The notes under the pieces are model-generated. The model had not been told where the DNA came from. It made no database searches and was given only the letters and a program-made list of their open reading frames with translations. This document shows, one piece after another, positions 27,100-35,694 of a stretch of DNA of 64,000 nt; positions within the stretch are counted from its first letter, which is position 1; the number at the start of each line of letters is the position of its first letter. The stretch comes from Tateyamaria sp. Alg231-49. GTDB taxonomy: Bacteria > Pseudomonadota > Alphaproteobacteria > Rhodobacterales > Rhodobacteraceae. The stretch covers positions 17,598 through 81,597 of the forward strand of contig NZ_FRFA01000019.1 in the NCBI RefSeq assembly GCF_900143535.1. Reading direction: 5' to 3'. The translations under genes were made by a program, and so were the position numbers.

Positions 27100-28458
27100 T
27101 CAAGCCACCGTATGCAGCACCCAGGCACCGGGCACCCCCTTCAAAGTGTGACTGCCTGCAGGTTCAAACTGCAACCCGGAGCCGGCGACAAGGTCGTGGA
27201 CTGTGGACGAAACCCGACACGTACCTCCCGGTGTTGTATCGAGAATCCGCGCCGCCAAATTAACAGCAATTCCGGAAATATCATCGCCCCGACGTTCGCA
27301 TTCTCCTGTATGTATGCCAGCTCGAACGGAAAGACCCAAAGATGCCGCCTCGACTTGTATGTCACGTGCGCACGCTACCGCGCGGCTTGGGGCCGCAAGC
27401 GTCGCCAGAACTCCATCGCCCAACGTTTTGATGAGAGTGCCACCTTGCCGGGCAATGTTGCGAGCAGCTGCAGTATCATGGGCTTCGATCAAGTCACGCC
27501 ATTTGGCATCGCCAATTCGAACTGAAGTTTCAGTAGAACCAACAATGTCGGTCATCAAGATTGTGGCCAATACTCGATCGCTTGACGGCCCCTTTTCCGA
27601 CAGTAACGCAAAAGAAGTGATCTCGTGGGCCATTTCGTCAGTATCACCAATCCAAGGTAGGTGGTCGTCTCTATCAAGAATCTTGAGTTTTCCGTTCGGT
27701 AAGTTGTCGGCCAAGTAGTGTGCCTCATCCATATTAACCGTTTGATCACGCTCGGAATGCAAAACAAGTGCGGGAGCGCTAACGACTTGAAGAATTGGTC
27801 GAATATCTAGTTCGTAATTCAGTCGGGTGATTTTGATGGCCGAAGCAGGACTACCGGACTGAACGAGGATTTTGTTCATGAATGCTCGCTGCATTGGATC
27901 GTCACTGACCGAAGGAGCCACAGTTTCAAAGAAACTTTCAAAGCTACCCCAGTTCTGACTCAAATCGGCTATATCATTTTCAAAATCAGCTCTTTTTATA
28001 CCGTGTGGCCAATCTGGTTTCCATGCCTTGCAAGGAAAGCAACCAGCAAGAATAATACTGCTAACGCGTTCGGGATAGGTGGCCGCAAACATTGTCGTCA
28101 TGTTCCCGCCTTCGCTGATTCCGAAGATCGAAGCCTGCTCTGACCCGACCGCGTTCATGACTGCGCGAATGTCGTCGGAACGTTCCTCAAGTGTCGGCGC
28201 ACCTACGTCACGGTCGGACATTCCGGTCCCGCGCTTGTCAAATAGGATGAGGCGGCATCGCTCTGACAGGCGAGTGAGAAAGCGGTTGTATCCTGGATGC
28301 TCCCAAACAATGTCAATATTGCTGAGCCAGCCCGAAGCATAGACAAGATCTACCGGCCCATCCCCCACCACCTGATAGGCGATTGCCACATCGCCAGCCC
28401 TCGTGAATTGGGTTGGAGGCTTGTCCATATCGAAGCCCTTGGTTGTTTCAACAGTCAT
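27100..28458 (-). CDS. Alpha/beta-hydrolase fused to a class III adenylate/guanylate cyclase domain
   Basis: 452 residues, no signal peptide or membrane helix. Residues about 15-285 are an alpha/beta-hydrolase with nucleophile S115 in GISEGG, an Asp-containing LVLHSERD and a His in RDDHLPW. Residues about 295-450 are a class III cyclase: ILMTDIVGSTE (metal D304), TLGDGVLA (metal D348) and AVNLAARI (N400, R404, transition-state pair). All catalytic positions I can check in both domains are present. Such fusions suggest that small-molecule binding or hydrolysis is coupled to cAMP formation, but the signal is unknown. The start is uncertain: ATG 28458 or ATG 28428, the latter with a better ribosome binding site (AAGGG). 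It is distinctly AT-richer than neighbouring genes, suggesting acquisition. Confidence 0.88.
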   Translation of the reverse strand: MTVETTKGFDMDKPPTQFTRAGDVAIAYQVVGDGPVDLVYASGWLSNIDIVWEHPGYNRFLTRLSERCRLILFDKRGTGMSDRDVGAPTLEERSDDIRAVMNAVGSEQASIFGISEGGNMTTMFAATYPERVSSIILAGCFPCKAWKPDWPHGIKRADFENDIADLSQNWGSFESFFETVAPSVSDDPMQRAFMNKILVQSGSPASAIKITRLNYELDIRPILQVVSAPALVLHSERDQTVNMDEAHYLADNLPNGKLKILDRDDHLPWIGDTDEMAHEITSFALLSEKGPSSDRVLATILMTDIVGSTETSVRIGDAKWRDLIEAHDTAAARNIARQGGTLIKTLGDGVLATLAAPSRAVACARDIQVEAASLGLSVRAGIHTGECERRGDDISGIAVNLAARILDTTPGGTCRVSSTVHDLVAGSGLQFEPAGSHTLKGVPGAWVLHTVA

Positions 28459-28602
28459 CGTGTATGATCGCGGCTTAACTGACAAGCTTTTGCACCTTTG
28501 GTGTTGGCTATTGGCTCGCCCCAAGTCTTCTTTGTATTGACCACCAAGGTCGCCAAAGGGCTGGAAGCAGTTGTTAGCCTACAGGCTACGAAGGCCTGGA
28601 AA

Positions 28603-28642
28603 GTCCGCAACTCGGACATTGATGGCCGGTGCGGCGAATGAC
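28603..28642 (-). repeat. Degenerate dispersed repeat copy, reverse orientation
   Basis: Its reverse complement (GTCATTCGCCGC ... CATCAATGTCCG ... GTTGCGGAC) aligns to 10701-10740 at 29 of 40 bases with an identical 12-mer CATCAATGTCCG. It lies in the 261-bp non-coding space between the hydrolase-cyclase and PHP genes, where nothing else is seen. Confidence 0.55.
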
Positions 28643-28719
28643 GGCTTGATCCGCAAAGCCGCCACTAACCTCACCTTATCAAACCACACCGCACGCCTGC
28701 GCATCACGCACCGCGCATT

Positions 28720-29640
28720 CTAAATCCGGATTGGGTTGGACCACGCCCGTCTGCCCGACGCATCAATCACCGTCACCCGAATCCACGGGCTATCGCGCAG
28801 CCGTTTGCGTGGCATCACCGCGCGTGTCATCGACGCTCCGTGCACCGCCGGAGAGACAGAGCCGTGTCCCAGAACGGTCATCACGCTAACAGCCGAACAG
28901 GTGACGATGACCTCGTCGTCCGTAACCTCAACGTTGTGCAACTCTGGTCCTTGCGAGGCATAGAAATCTCCTCGTTTCAACGCCGCGAGCAGCAAGTCGG
29001 GATCATTGGCCTCGGCCTTGACCATCACCCAGCCACCGAAATGATCGGGGGCATGGAAATGGGCATCATCGGTTGCGATCAGGGTCACATCGCGCCCTTC
29101 TGACATCAGCAAATCGGCATAAAAGGTGCCGTCCGGGCGGTCACATTCCACAGCACATCCGTGATTGTAAATCTCAACCGCGTGGGCGGATGTGATCGAG
29201 CGGGCATCGTCCATCGTCATGCCGGACCATTGGGGGTGAGCGATGGTGACAAAGGCCCCGGCTGCGACCGCGCGGGCGGCAATCTCGGGGCCTGTTTCCT
29301 GATCTGGGATCGGCACAAATTCTGGCGAATTGGAGGGCGCGAAAAAGCTTGGCAGCCCGACGGCCAAAATGTGCCACAGCTCGCCATTCTCCATCGCACC
29401 AGAATGCAGTTCGGCCCCCAGAATTGTAGTAAAGCTGTCATCCCGATACGGCACCGTATCCGCGATGGGATAGTCGAAAGGTCCGACAAAGTGATCGGTC
29501 AATGCAATGAAATCATACCCTTCCGCCTTGTAGCGGCGGCAGACTTCCTCGGGCGGCAAGGCCCCGTCAGACAGGTCAGAGTGGGTGTGCAGGTTGCCCC
29601 GCCAGAACGTGCCCGGAGCGGTGAAGGCAGATAGGGTCAT
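28720..29640 (-). CDS. PHP-domain metal-dependent phosphoesterase (CehA/McbA-like)
   Basis: 306 residues. The N-terminal PHP signature NLHTHSDLSDG with ALTDHFVG, the middle GAELHSG and VTIAHPQW, and ATDDAHFH near residue 210 supply the His/Asp/Glu cluster that binds two or three metals. The C-terminal 80 residues form a beta-rich extension. The family includes phosphatases and the carbaryl hydrolase-like CehA/McbA group; substrate unknown. It is monocistronic, divergent from glpD. Confidence 0.85.
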   Translation of the reverse strand: MTLSAFTAPGTFWRGNLHTHSDLSDGALPPEEVCRRYKAEGYDFIALTDHFVGPFDYPIADTVPYRDDSFTTILGAELHSGAMENGELWHILAVGLPSFFAPSNSPEFVPIPDQETGPEIAARAVAAGAFVTIAHPQWSGMTMDDARSITSAHAVEIYNHGCAVECDRPDGTFYADLLMSEGRDVTLIATDDAHFHAPDHFGGWVMVKAEANDPDLLLAALKRGDFYASQGPELHNVEVTDDEVIVTCSAVSVMTVLGHGSVSPAVHGASMTRAVMPRKRLRDSPWIRVTVIDASGRRAWSNPIRI

Positions 29641-29895
29641 TGGCGCAGCTTTCTTTGTGTAAAGGGTGCGTATTTCAGTTCACATCAAGGAATGTTTGGC
29701 ACAGGCCCAGACGCCGTGAAACCATCATTTTTGAAAATCTGCTTGCAGCAACGATGCCGCCCGTGGGGGGGCATTCTGGCGATTGGCTGCGCCTTGCGGT
29801 CACTGGTGGGTCAAAAAAGGCGATTGGAAACTTGCGAATGTGCCGGTGCGTGCATACTCATGACCTCGTCCCACATACCATAGGAAGGCTGGCCC

Positions 29896-31473
29896 ATGCC
29901 CGCAGATACAGACACCAAGACTTACGATCTGTTCGTCATTGGCGGCGGCATCAACGGGTGTGGCATCGCGCGCGACGCGGCGGGCAGGGGGATGCGCGTG
30001 GCGCTGGCCGAGATGAACGATCTTGCGTCTGCCACCTCGTCTGCCTCGACCAAGCTGTTTCATGGCGGGCTGCGCTACTTGGAGTATCTCGAAATCAATC
30101 TGGTGCGCCACGCACTGGAGGAACGCGAAATCCTGCTGAGCGCCATGCCCCATATCAGCTGGCCCATGCGCTTTGTGCTGCCCTACAGCCCCGACATGCG
30201 GTTCGAAGGCGAAACACCGGTCTCGCGGATGCTGGCGCGCGTAATGCCGTGGATGAAGGGGCGGAGACCTGCGTGGATGATCAGGCTGGGCTTGTTCGCT
30301 TACGATCATCTGGGGGGGCGCAAAATTTTGCCAAGTACCTCAACGCTGAACCTGAACACCGCGCCGGAGGGCGCGCCGCTGGTCGATAAATTCCAGAAGG
30401 CATACGAATACTCGGACTGCTGGATCGAAGATTCTCGACTGGTTGTTCTGAACGCACGAGACGCCGAAAACCGAGGCGCCCGCATCATGGTGCGCACGCG
30501 GGTGGAAGCGGCCATGCGGGATGGGGATCACTGGGTGATCACCGTGCGCGATACTGCGTCCGACAAAGTCGAGACCGTTCACGCCAAGATGCTGGTCAAT
30601 GCGGGTGGCCCCTGGGTCGGCGATATCATCCACGGCAAGCTTGGCCTGAAATCCAACGAAGGTGTGCGCCTTGTGCGCGGCAGTCACATTGTGACCAAGC
30701 GGCTATTTAAGCACGACAAATGCTACTTTTTCCAAGGCACCGATGGGCGCATCATTTTTGCCATTCCATACGAGACCGACTTTACCCTGATCGGAACCAC
30801 GGACGCCGAACATCGTGACCCCGATGTGCGCCCCGAATGTACTCCGGAAGAACAGGCCTATTTGATCGATTTCGCCAATAAGTACTTCAAGCAGGACATC
30901 AGCGCGGCGGACGTGGTCTGGACGTATTCCGGCGTGCGCCCGCTTTATGATGACGGTGCCAGCAGCGCGACAGCGGCGACGCGGGATTACACGCTGAAGG
31001 TTGACCAGAGTGACGGTGCGCCGATCCTCAACATCTTTGGCGGCAAAATCACCACCTATCGCAAGCTGGCCGAGGATTCGATGGACAAGATCGTACCGTT
31101 CTTTCCCGGAACACCCGGGCACTGGACTGCAGGCGTGGCCTTGCCCGGAGGGGACTTCGAGGTGGACGGTTTCGATGCGCTGGTGTCGCGCTTGAAGTCC
31201 GAGTTCAGCTTTCTTGATGCGTTCTGGGCGCGGCGTCTGGTGCGCGCTTATGGGACGGATGCGTGGACCGTGCTGGGGGATGCGGCAACAGCGGATGATC
31301 TGGGGCAAGCGTTTGGCGCGACCCTAACAGCACGCGAAATCAGCTACCTGATGGCTCATGAATACGCGCGCACTGCCGAGGACGTTGTGTGGCGGCGTAA
31401 CAAGCTGGGCTTGCGGCTAGAAAAGTCGCAGATCGCTGTGCTGGATGAATGGATGCAGAAACAACAGCCGTGA
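29896..31473 (+). CDS. glpD: Aerobic glycerol-3-phosphate dehydrogenase
   Basis: 525 residues; FAD-dependent, membrane-associated enzyme oxidising glycerol 3-phosphate to dihydroxyacetone phosphate and passing electrons to quinone. FAD motif LFVIGGGINGCGIARDAAGRG at the N terminus, SSASTKLFHGGLRYLE, the catalytic-domain stretch IFAIPYETDFTLIGTTD and FGGKITTYRKLAE are diagnostic. ATG at 29896 follows AGGAAGGCT. The usual glycerol transport genes are not adjacent; the next gene, 43 bp downstream, is a metallophosphoesterase. Confidence 0.96.
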   Translation: MPADTDTKTYDLFVIGGGINGCGIARDAAGRGMRVALAEMNDLASATSSASTKLFHGGLRYLEYLEINLVRHALEEREILLSAMPHISWPMRFVLPYSPDMRFEGETPVSRMLARVMPWMKGRRPAWMIRLGLFAYDHLGGRKILPSTSTLNLNTAPEGAPLVDKFQKAYEYSDCWIEDSRLVVLNARDAENRGARIMVRTRVEAAMRDGDHWVITVRDTASDKVETVHAKMLVNAGGPWVGDIIHGKLGLKSNEGVRLVRGSHIVTKRLFKHDKCYFFQGTDGRIIFAIPYETDFTLIGTTDAEHRDPDVRPECTPEEQAYLIDFANKYFKQDISAADVVWTYSGVRPLYDDGASSATAATRDYTLKVDQSDGAPILNIFGGKITTYRKLAEDSMDKIVPFFPGTPGHWTAGVALPGGDFEVDGFDALVSRLKSEFSFLDAFWARRLVRAYGTDAWTVLGDAATADDLGQAFGATLTAREISYLMAHEYARTAEDVVWRRNKLGLRLEKSQIAVLDEWMQKQQP

Positions 31474-31516
31474 CCTGACTTGCTTCAGGTGTCTGCGGTG
31501 TGGTTGCCTTTGATCC

Positions 31517-32272
31517 ATGGAATTTGACACATCCACCTCTTTCGCGGTGATCGCAGACATCCACGGCAATGCCGATGCGCTGAGCGCTGTCCTGTCGGAT
31601 ATTGATGCACACGGCATTGCGACCATCCTGAACCTTGGCGATCATTTCAGCGGTCCTTTGGCGGCGGCCGAAACGGCGGGTCTGCTCGCAAGCCGGGAGA
31701 TGATCAGCATTCGCGGCAACCATGACCGTTGGTTGATCGAACAGGACCGCGCCCACATGGGTGCGTCAGATGCCGCCGCCTTTGATCAATTGCGCCCGCA
31801 GGATTTTGACTGGCTGCGCCGCCTGCCTGCAACCCGCAGTTTTGGGCAGTCCGTGTTTATGTGCCACGGCACACCGGACAGTGACACCACCTATTGGCTT
31901 GAAACGGTATTGGGCGATGGCACTGTCGCACCAAACAGCCGCGAACAGATCGAGGAGGCGGGGGCGGGCGTGGATTGCCAGTTGATCCTGTGTGGTCACA
32001 CGCATCTGGCGCGCATGGTGCGTTTGAACGATGGGCGCGTCATCGTAAATCCGGGAAGTGTCGGTCTCCCTGCCTATGACGATGACGCGCCGGTGCCTCA
32101 TGTGGTCGCGACCGGGTCAAGTGAGGCGCGCTACTGTATTGTGCAGTCAATGGACGGGACGTGGGACGTGACCTTTCGCGCGGTGCCGTATGACACAGCG
32201 CGCATGTCACAGATGGCACGCGATGCCGGGCGTCTCGACTGGGCGCGGGCTGTTGCAACGGGATGGCTTTGA
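31517..32272 (+). CDS. Calcineurin-like metallophosphoesterase
   Basis: 251 residues. The five blocks of the family are present: FAVIADIHGN (D-x-H), NLGDHF (GD), RGNHDRW (GNHD), MCHGTP (H) and LCGHTH (GHxH), followed by VNPGSVGLP. This is the YfcE/MJ0936-like branch, which acts on phosphodiesters or phosphomonoesters in the cytoplasm. Located 43 bp after glpD on the same strand, so probably in one transcript; that might point to a glycerophosphodiester-type substrate, but this is inference. Confidence 0.85.
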   Translation: MEFDTSTSFAVIADIHGNADALSAVLSDIDAHGIATILNLGDHFSGPLAAAETAGLLASREMISIRGNHDRWLIEQDRAHMGASDAAAFDQLRPQDFDWLRRLPATRSFGQSVFMCHGTPDSDTTYWLETVLGDGTVAPNSREQIEEAGAGVDCQLILCGHTHLARMVRLNDGRVIVNPGSVGLPAYDDDAPVPHVVATGSSEARYCIVQSMDGTWDVTFRAVPYDTARMSQMARDAGRLDWARAVATGWL

Positions 32273-32371
32273 GATTCAGGCATCCTGTGGGTCGTCCATT
32301 GCTTGACGCGGTTGCACCAATCAGCAAGGTTTAAGGCGCAGAAGAATGATCACGTATCATGGACGAACGGA

Positions 32372-32428
32372 CGTGCCCAAAAGGGGCACGGGCAGGGCGT
32401 TTCGATAGTACTCGACAAAATCTGTCGA
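32372..32428. promoter_or_regulatory. Two inverted repeats upstream of the mrp operon
   Basis: CGTGCCC (32372-32378) and GGGCACG (32384-32390) form a perfect 7-bp hairpin without T tract. A separate perfect palindrome, TCGACA (32412-32417) with 5-nt spacer and TGTCGA (32423-32428), lies about 70 bp before the GTG start of mrpA and could be an operator. The regulator is unknown. Confidence 0.45.
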
Positions 32429-32495
32429 TTATGATTGATCTGCGCGAAACTTGGTCCAAGTAGAGGGCTGATAAAAAAGATCGGGCGGAGGTTTC

Positions 32496-35357
32496 GTGTC
32501 ACTCTTCATTCTAGTCGCGTTGCCCTTTTTGGGGGCTTTGCTGCCCGGTCTCATGAATTCGGCCGGGCGCTCCGCGTGTGCGGGTGTGACATTCACCGTA
32601 TCGCTCACGGCTTTCATCGGATTGCTGACCAATCTGCCCAGTGTGCTGGCCGGAGAAGTGGTGACCGCCCGCGTCGACTGGATGCCAGTCTTGGGGCTGA
32701 ACTTTACCCTGATGCTGGACGGGCTTGGGTTCTTCTTTGCTTTGCTGATCCTTGGGATCGGTTTGTTGATCATCGCCTATGGGCGCAACTACCTCAGCCG
32801 CGAAGACAACATGGGCCAGTTCTTTACCTATCTGCTGCTCTTTCAGGGCGCGATGGTGGGGATCGTTCTGTCTGATAACGTATTGCTTTTGCTTATTTTC
32901 TGGGAACTGACATCGCTGTCATCCTTCCTGCTTATCGGCTATTGGAAACACCTGCCCGAAGGGCGACAGGGCGCACGAATGGCCCTCACTGTGACCGGTA
33001 TGGGCGGGCTTGCCATGATCGGCGGTATGCTGATCCTCGGCCAGATCGTGGGCAGCTATGACCTGTCCGTGATCCTGCAAAACCGTGAACTCATTCAGGC
33101 CGACCCGCTTTATCTCCCGGCTCTGATCCTGATCTTGCTGGGCTGCTTCACCAAGTCTGCGCAGTTCCCGTTCCACTTCTGGCTGCCGCACGCAATGGCG
33201 GCGCCGACCCCTGTGTCGGCCTATTTGCACTCGGCCACGATGGTGAAAGCGGGCATTTTCCTGATGGCCCGCATGTGGCCGGTTTTGTCCGGCACGCCGG
33301 AATGGTTCGTGATCGTCACGACAGCCGGTCTCGTCACCATGTGTATCGGGGCGGTGATTGCGCTGTTCAAACACGACCTCAAGGCGCTTTTGGCCTTTTC
33401 GACCGTCAGTCATTTGGGTTTGATCACCATGCTTTTGGGCACGGGTACTGCCTTTGGTGCGATGGCGGCGATGTTCCACATCCTGAACCACGCGACGTTC
33501 AAGGCTGCGCTGTTTATGTCCGCAGGGATTATCGATCACGAGGCACACACGCGCGATATTCGCCGTCTGGGTGGTTTGCGCACGCTGATGCCAGTGACCT
33601 TCGTGATAGCGACGCTTGCGGCCCTATCCATGGCGGGCATTCCTCTTCTGAACGGGTTCCTGTCCAAGGAAATGATGCTGGAAGAGGCGAACCACACCGT
33701 TCTGTTCAACGTGCCCTGGCTGGTTCCTGTGCTGGCGACAGTCGGATCGGTGTTTTCAGCCGCCTACTGTTTCCGCCTGATCGGGCATACGTTCTTTGGC
33801 CCTGTGCGCGATGACTATCCGGCCAAGCCGCATGATCCTCCGGCCGGTCTGTGGATGCCTCCTGCAATTTTGGTGGTGTTGGTGGTTGTGATCGGGGTGG
33901 CTCCGTTTCTGGCCGAGCCCTTTGTCAAACTGGTCACGGCCTCTGTTCTGGGGGGCGAGGCGGAAGTGCCCAAAGCCTATTTCAAGATATGGCACGGCCT
34001 TGTGCCCGCGCTTTACATGTCCATCATCGCCACGGTGGGCGGCCTGATCCTTCTGATGGTGTTCAAGCCGGCCTTGCGTATCTGGGATGGCGCCCCACGC
34101 CCGGAAGCCAAAGTAATCTTCGAGGCGATTGTCGAGGCTGCGGCTACGCTGGCGCAAAAGCTGATCCTGCCGCTGCACAATGGCGCGTTCTCGCGCTATG
34201 CCGCCATCGGGTCGGTCGCCATCATCGGGGCAGGCTTTCACGCTTGGAGTACGGGGCAAGTCGGCCCCGCTACCCGCACGGCACAAGCCGCAGACCCTGT
34301 GGCCATTGCGGGCTGGGGTATGCTTGTGGCGGCGACGGTTGGTCTTGTGTTCCTACACCGCAATCGCCTGTTGTCGCTGATCCTAATCGGCATCGTTGGG
34401 TTGATGGTTTCCATCGGCTTTGTCTTCTTCAGCGCGCCTGATCTGGCTATGACGCAGTTCACGGTCGAAGTGGTGACAATCATCCTGCTGCTGCTTGCGC
34501 TCAACTTCCTGCCGAAAACGACGCCGGTCGAAAGCTCGGTCTTGCGGCGCGTCCGCGATGTGGCTGTGGCTGTTGCGGGCGGTGTTGCGACATTCGGGAT
34601 CGCCTATCACTTTCTGCTGCGCGATGCGGTCACGACGCCTATTTCCGAATTCCACCTTGCCAATTCTTACAAGGGCGGTGGCGGCACAAACGTCGTCAAC
34701 GTGATCCTTGTCGATTTCCGGGGCTTTGACACTTACGGCGAGATTATCGTGCTCGGCATTGCGGCCCTGCTGATCTACGCGCTGACGCAATCCCTGCTGG
34801 GTGGACCAGTGCGGGCGCGTTTGCTGAACCGCAAACCGGATCAGCCGCGGGCAGGGGATATGCACCCGATGATGATGGTGGTCCTGACGCGGGTGATCAT
34901 GCCGGTCGTGATGATGGTCGGTTTTTACATCTTCCTGCGCGGGCATAATGAACCCGGCGGAGGCTTCATCGCAGGGCTTATCGTGTCGATCGGCGTGGTG
35001 ATGCAGTACATGGCGAGCGGGTTCAACTGGGCGTCGGCGCGCTTGCACTACCCCTATCACGGGGTGATCGGCGCAGGCGTGCTGGTTGCGGGCCTTACAG
35101 GCATTGGGTCGTGGTTCGTGAACAAACCGTTCCTCACTTCGGACTTTACGTATGTGCGCATCCCGCCCTTCGAGAAATTCGAGCTGGCCACCGCAGCGCT
35201 GTTTGATGTCGGCGTGTTCCTTGCCGTTGTCGGCGCCGTGATGCTGTCGCTTGAAAGCTTCTCGCGTTTGGCGCGCCGCGCCCACGAACCAGAGACGGAA
35301 CACCCCATGGACATCGACCCCTCGCGGGATGTCGAAGATGCGAAAGGGGCCGTGTAA
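32496..35357 (+). CDS. mrpA: Mrp-type Na+(K+)/H+ antiporter, fused subunits A and B
   Basis: 953 residues, more than 20 membrane helices. Residues about 1-500 are the NuoL-like proton-conducting domain (LLIFWELTSLSSFLLIGYW; FHFWLPHAMAAPTPVSAYLHSATMVKAG with the conserved Lys; KHDLKALLAFSTVSHLGLI). The middle carries the MrpA-specific extension and the last 150 residues are the MrpB domain (RVIMPVVMMVGFYIFLRGHNEPGGGF). GTG start with GGAGG 6 bp upstream. First gene of a six-gene operon. The A-B fusion makes this a group 2 Mrp (also called Pha or Mnh) system, typically needed for Na+ or alkaline tolerance. Confidence 0.95.
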   Translation: MSLFILVALPFLGALLPGLMNSAGRSACAGVTFTVSLTAFIGLLTNLPSVLAGEVVTARVDWMPVLGLNFTLMLDGLGFFFALLILGIGLLIIAYGRNYLSREDNMGQFFTYLLLFQGAMVGIVLSDNVLLLLIFWELTSLSSFLLIGYWKHLPEGRQGARMALTVTGMGGLAMIGGMLILGQIVGSYDLSVILQNRELIQADPLYLPALILILLGCFTKSAQFPFHFWLPHAMAAPTPVSAYLHSATMVKAGIFLMARMWPVLSGTPEWFVIVTTAGLVTMCIGAVIALFKHDLKALLAFSTVSHLGLITMLLGTGTAFGAMAAMFHILNHATFKAALFMSAGIIDHEAHTRDIRRLGGLRTLMPVTFVIATLAALSMAGIPLLNGFLSKEMMLEEANHTVLFNVPWLVPVLATVGSVFSAAYCFRLIGHTFFGPVRDDYPAKPHDPPAGLWMPPAILVVLVVVIGVAPFLAEPFVKLVTASVLGGEAEVPKAYFKIWHGLVPALYMSIIATVGGLILLMVFKPALRIWDGAPRPEAKVIFEAIVEAAATLAQKLILPLHNGAFSRYAAIGSVAIIGAGFHAWSTGQVGPATRTAQAADPVAIAGWGMLVAATVGLVFLHRNRLLSLILIGIVGLMVSIGFVFFSAPDLAMTQFTVEVVTIILLLLALNFLPKTTPVESSVLRRVRDVAVAVAGGVATFGIAYHFLLRDAVTTPISEFHLANSYKGGGGTNVVNVILVDFRGFDTYGEIIVLGIAALLIYALTQSLLGGPVRARLLNRKPDQPRAGDMHPMMMVVLTRVIMPVVMMVGFYIFLRGHNEPGGGFIAGLIVSIGVVMQYMASGFNWASARLHYPYHGVIGAGVLVAGLTGIGSWFVNKPFLTSDFTYVRIPPFEKFELATAALFDVGVFLAVVGAVMLSLESFSRLARRAHEPETEHPMDIDPSRDVEDAKGAV

Positions 35358-35358
35358 G

Positions 35359-35694
35359 ATGGAACTGCTTGTCGCCTCTGCCATCGGTATCATGACAGCC
35401 GCCGGGCTTTATCTGCTGCTGCGCCTGCGCACGTTTCCGGTGATCCTTGGGATTTCACTGCTGACCTATGCGGTGAACGTTTTCCTATTTGCCTCTGGGC
35501 GCCTGACGATTGGGGCACCCCCGGTCTTGCGCGACGATATGACCGTTTATTCTGATCCTCTGCCGCAGGCGTTGGTGCTGACGGCCATCGTGATCTCGTT
35601 CGGTATGACGGCGGTGGTCGTGATGATCGGTCTTGGTGCCTTTCTTGGATCAAACGACGATCACGTCGATGATCAGCCGGAGGACACACAATGA
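35359..35694 (+). CDS. mrpC: Mrp antiporter subunit C (NuoK-like)
   Basis: 111 residues, three membrane helices (ASAIGIMTAAGLYLLLRL; VILGISLLTYAVNVFLFASG; QALVLTAIVISFGMTAVVVMIG). The last matches the conserved PLPQALVLTAIVI of MrpC. The ATG at 35359 comes 1 bp after the mrpA stop; a longer in-frame extension is rejected because it lies within mrpA. Overlaps mrpD by 4 bp. Confidence 0.94.
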   Translation: MELLVASAIGIMTAAGLYLLLRLRTFPVILGISLLTYAVNVFLFASGRLTIGAPPVLRDDMTVYSDPLPQALVLTAIVISFGMTAVVVMIGLGAFLGSNDDHVDDQPEDTQ

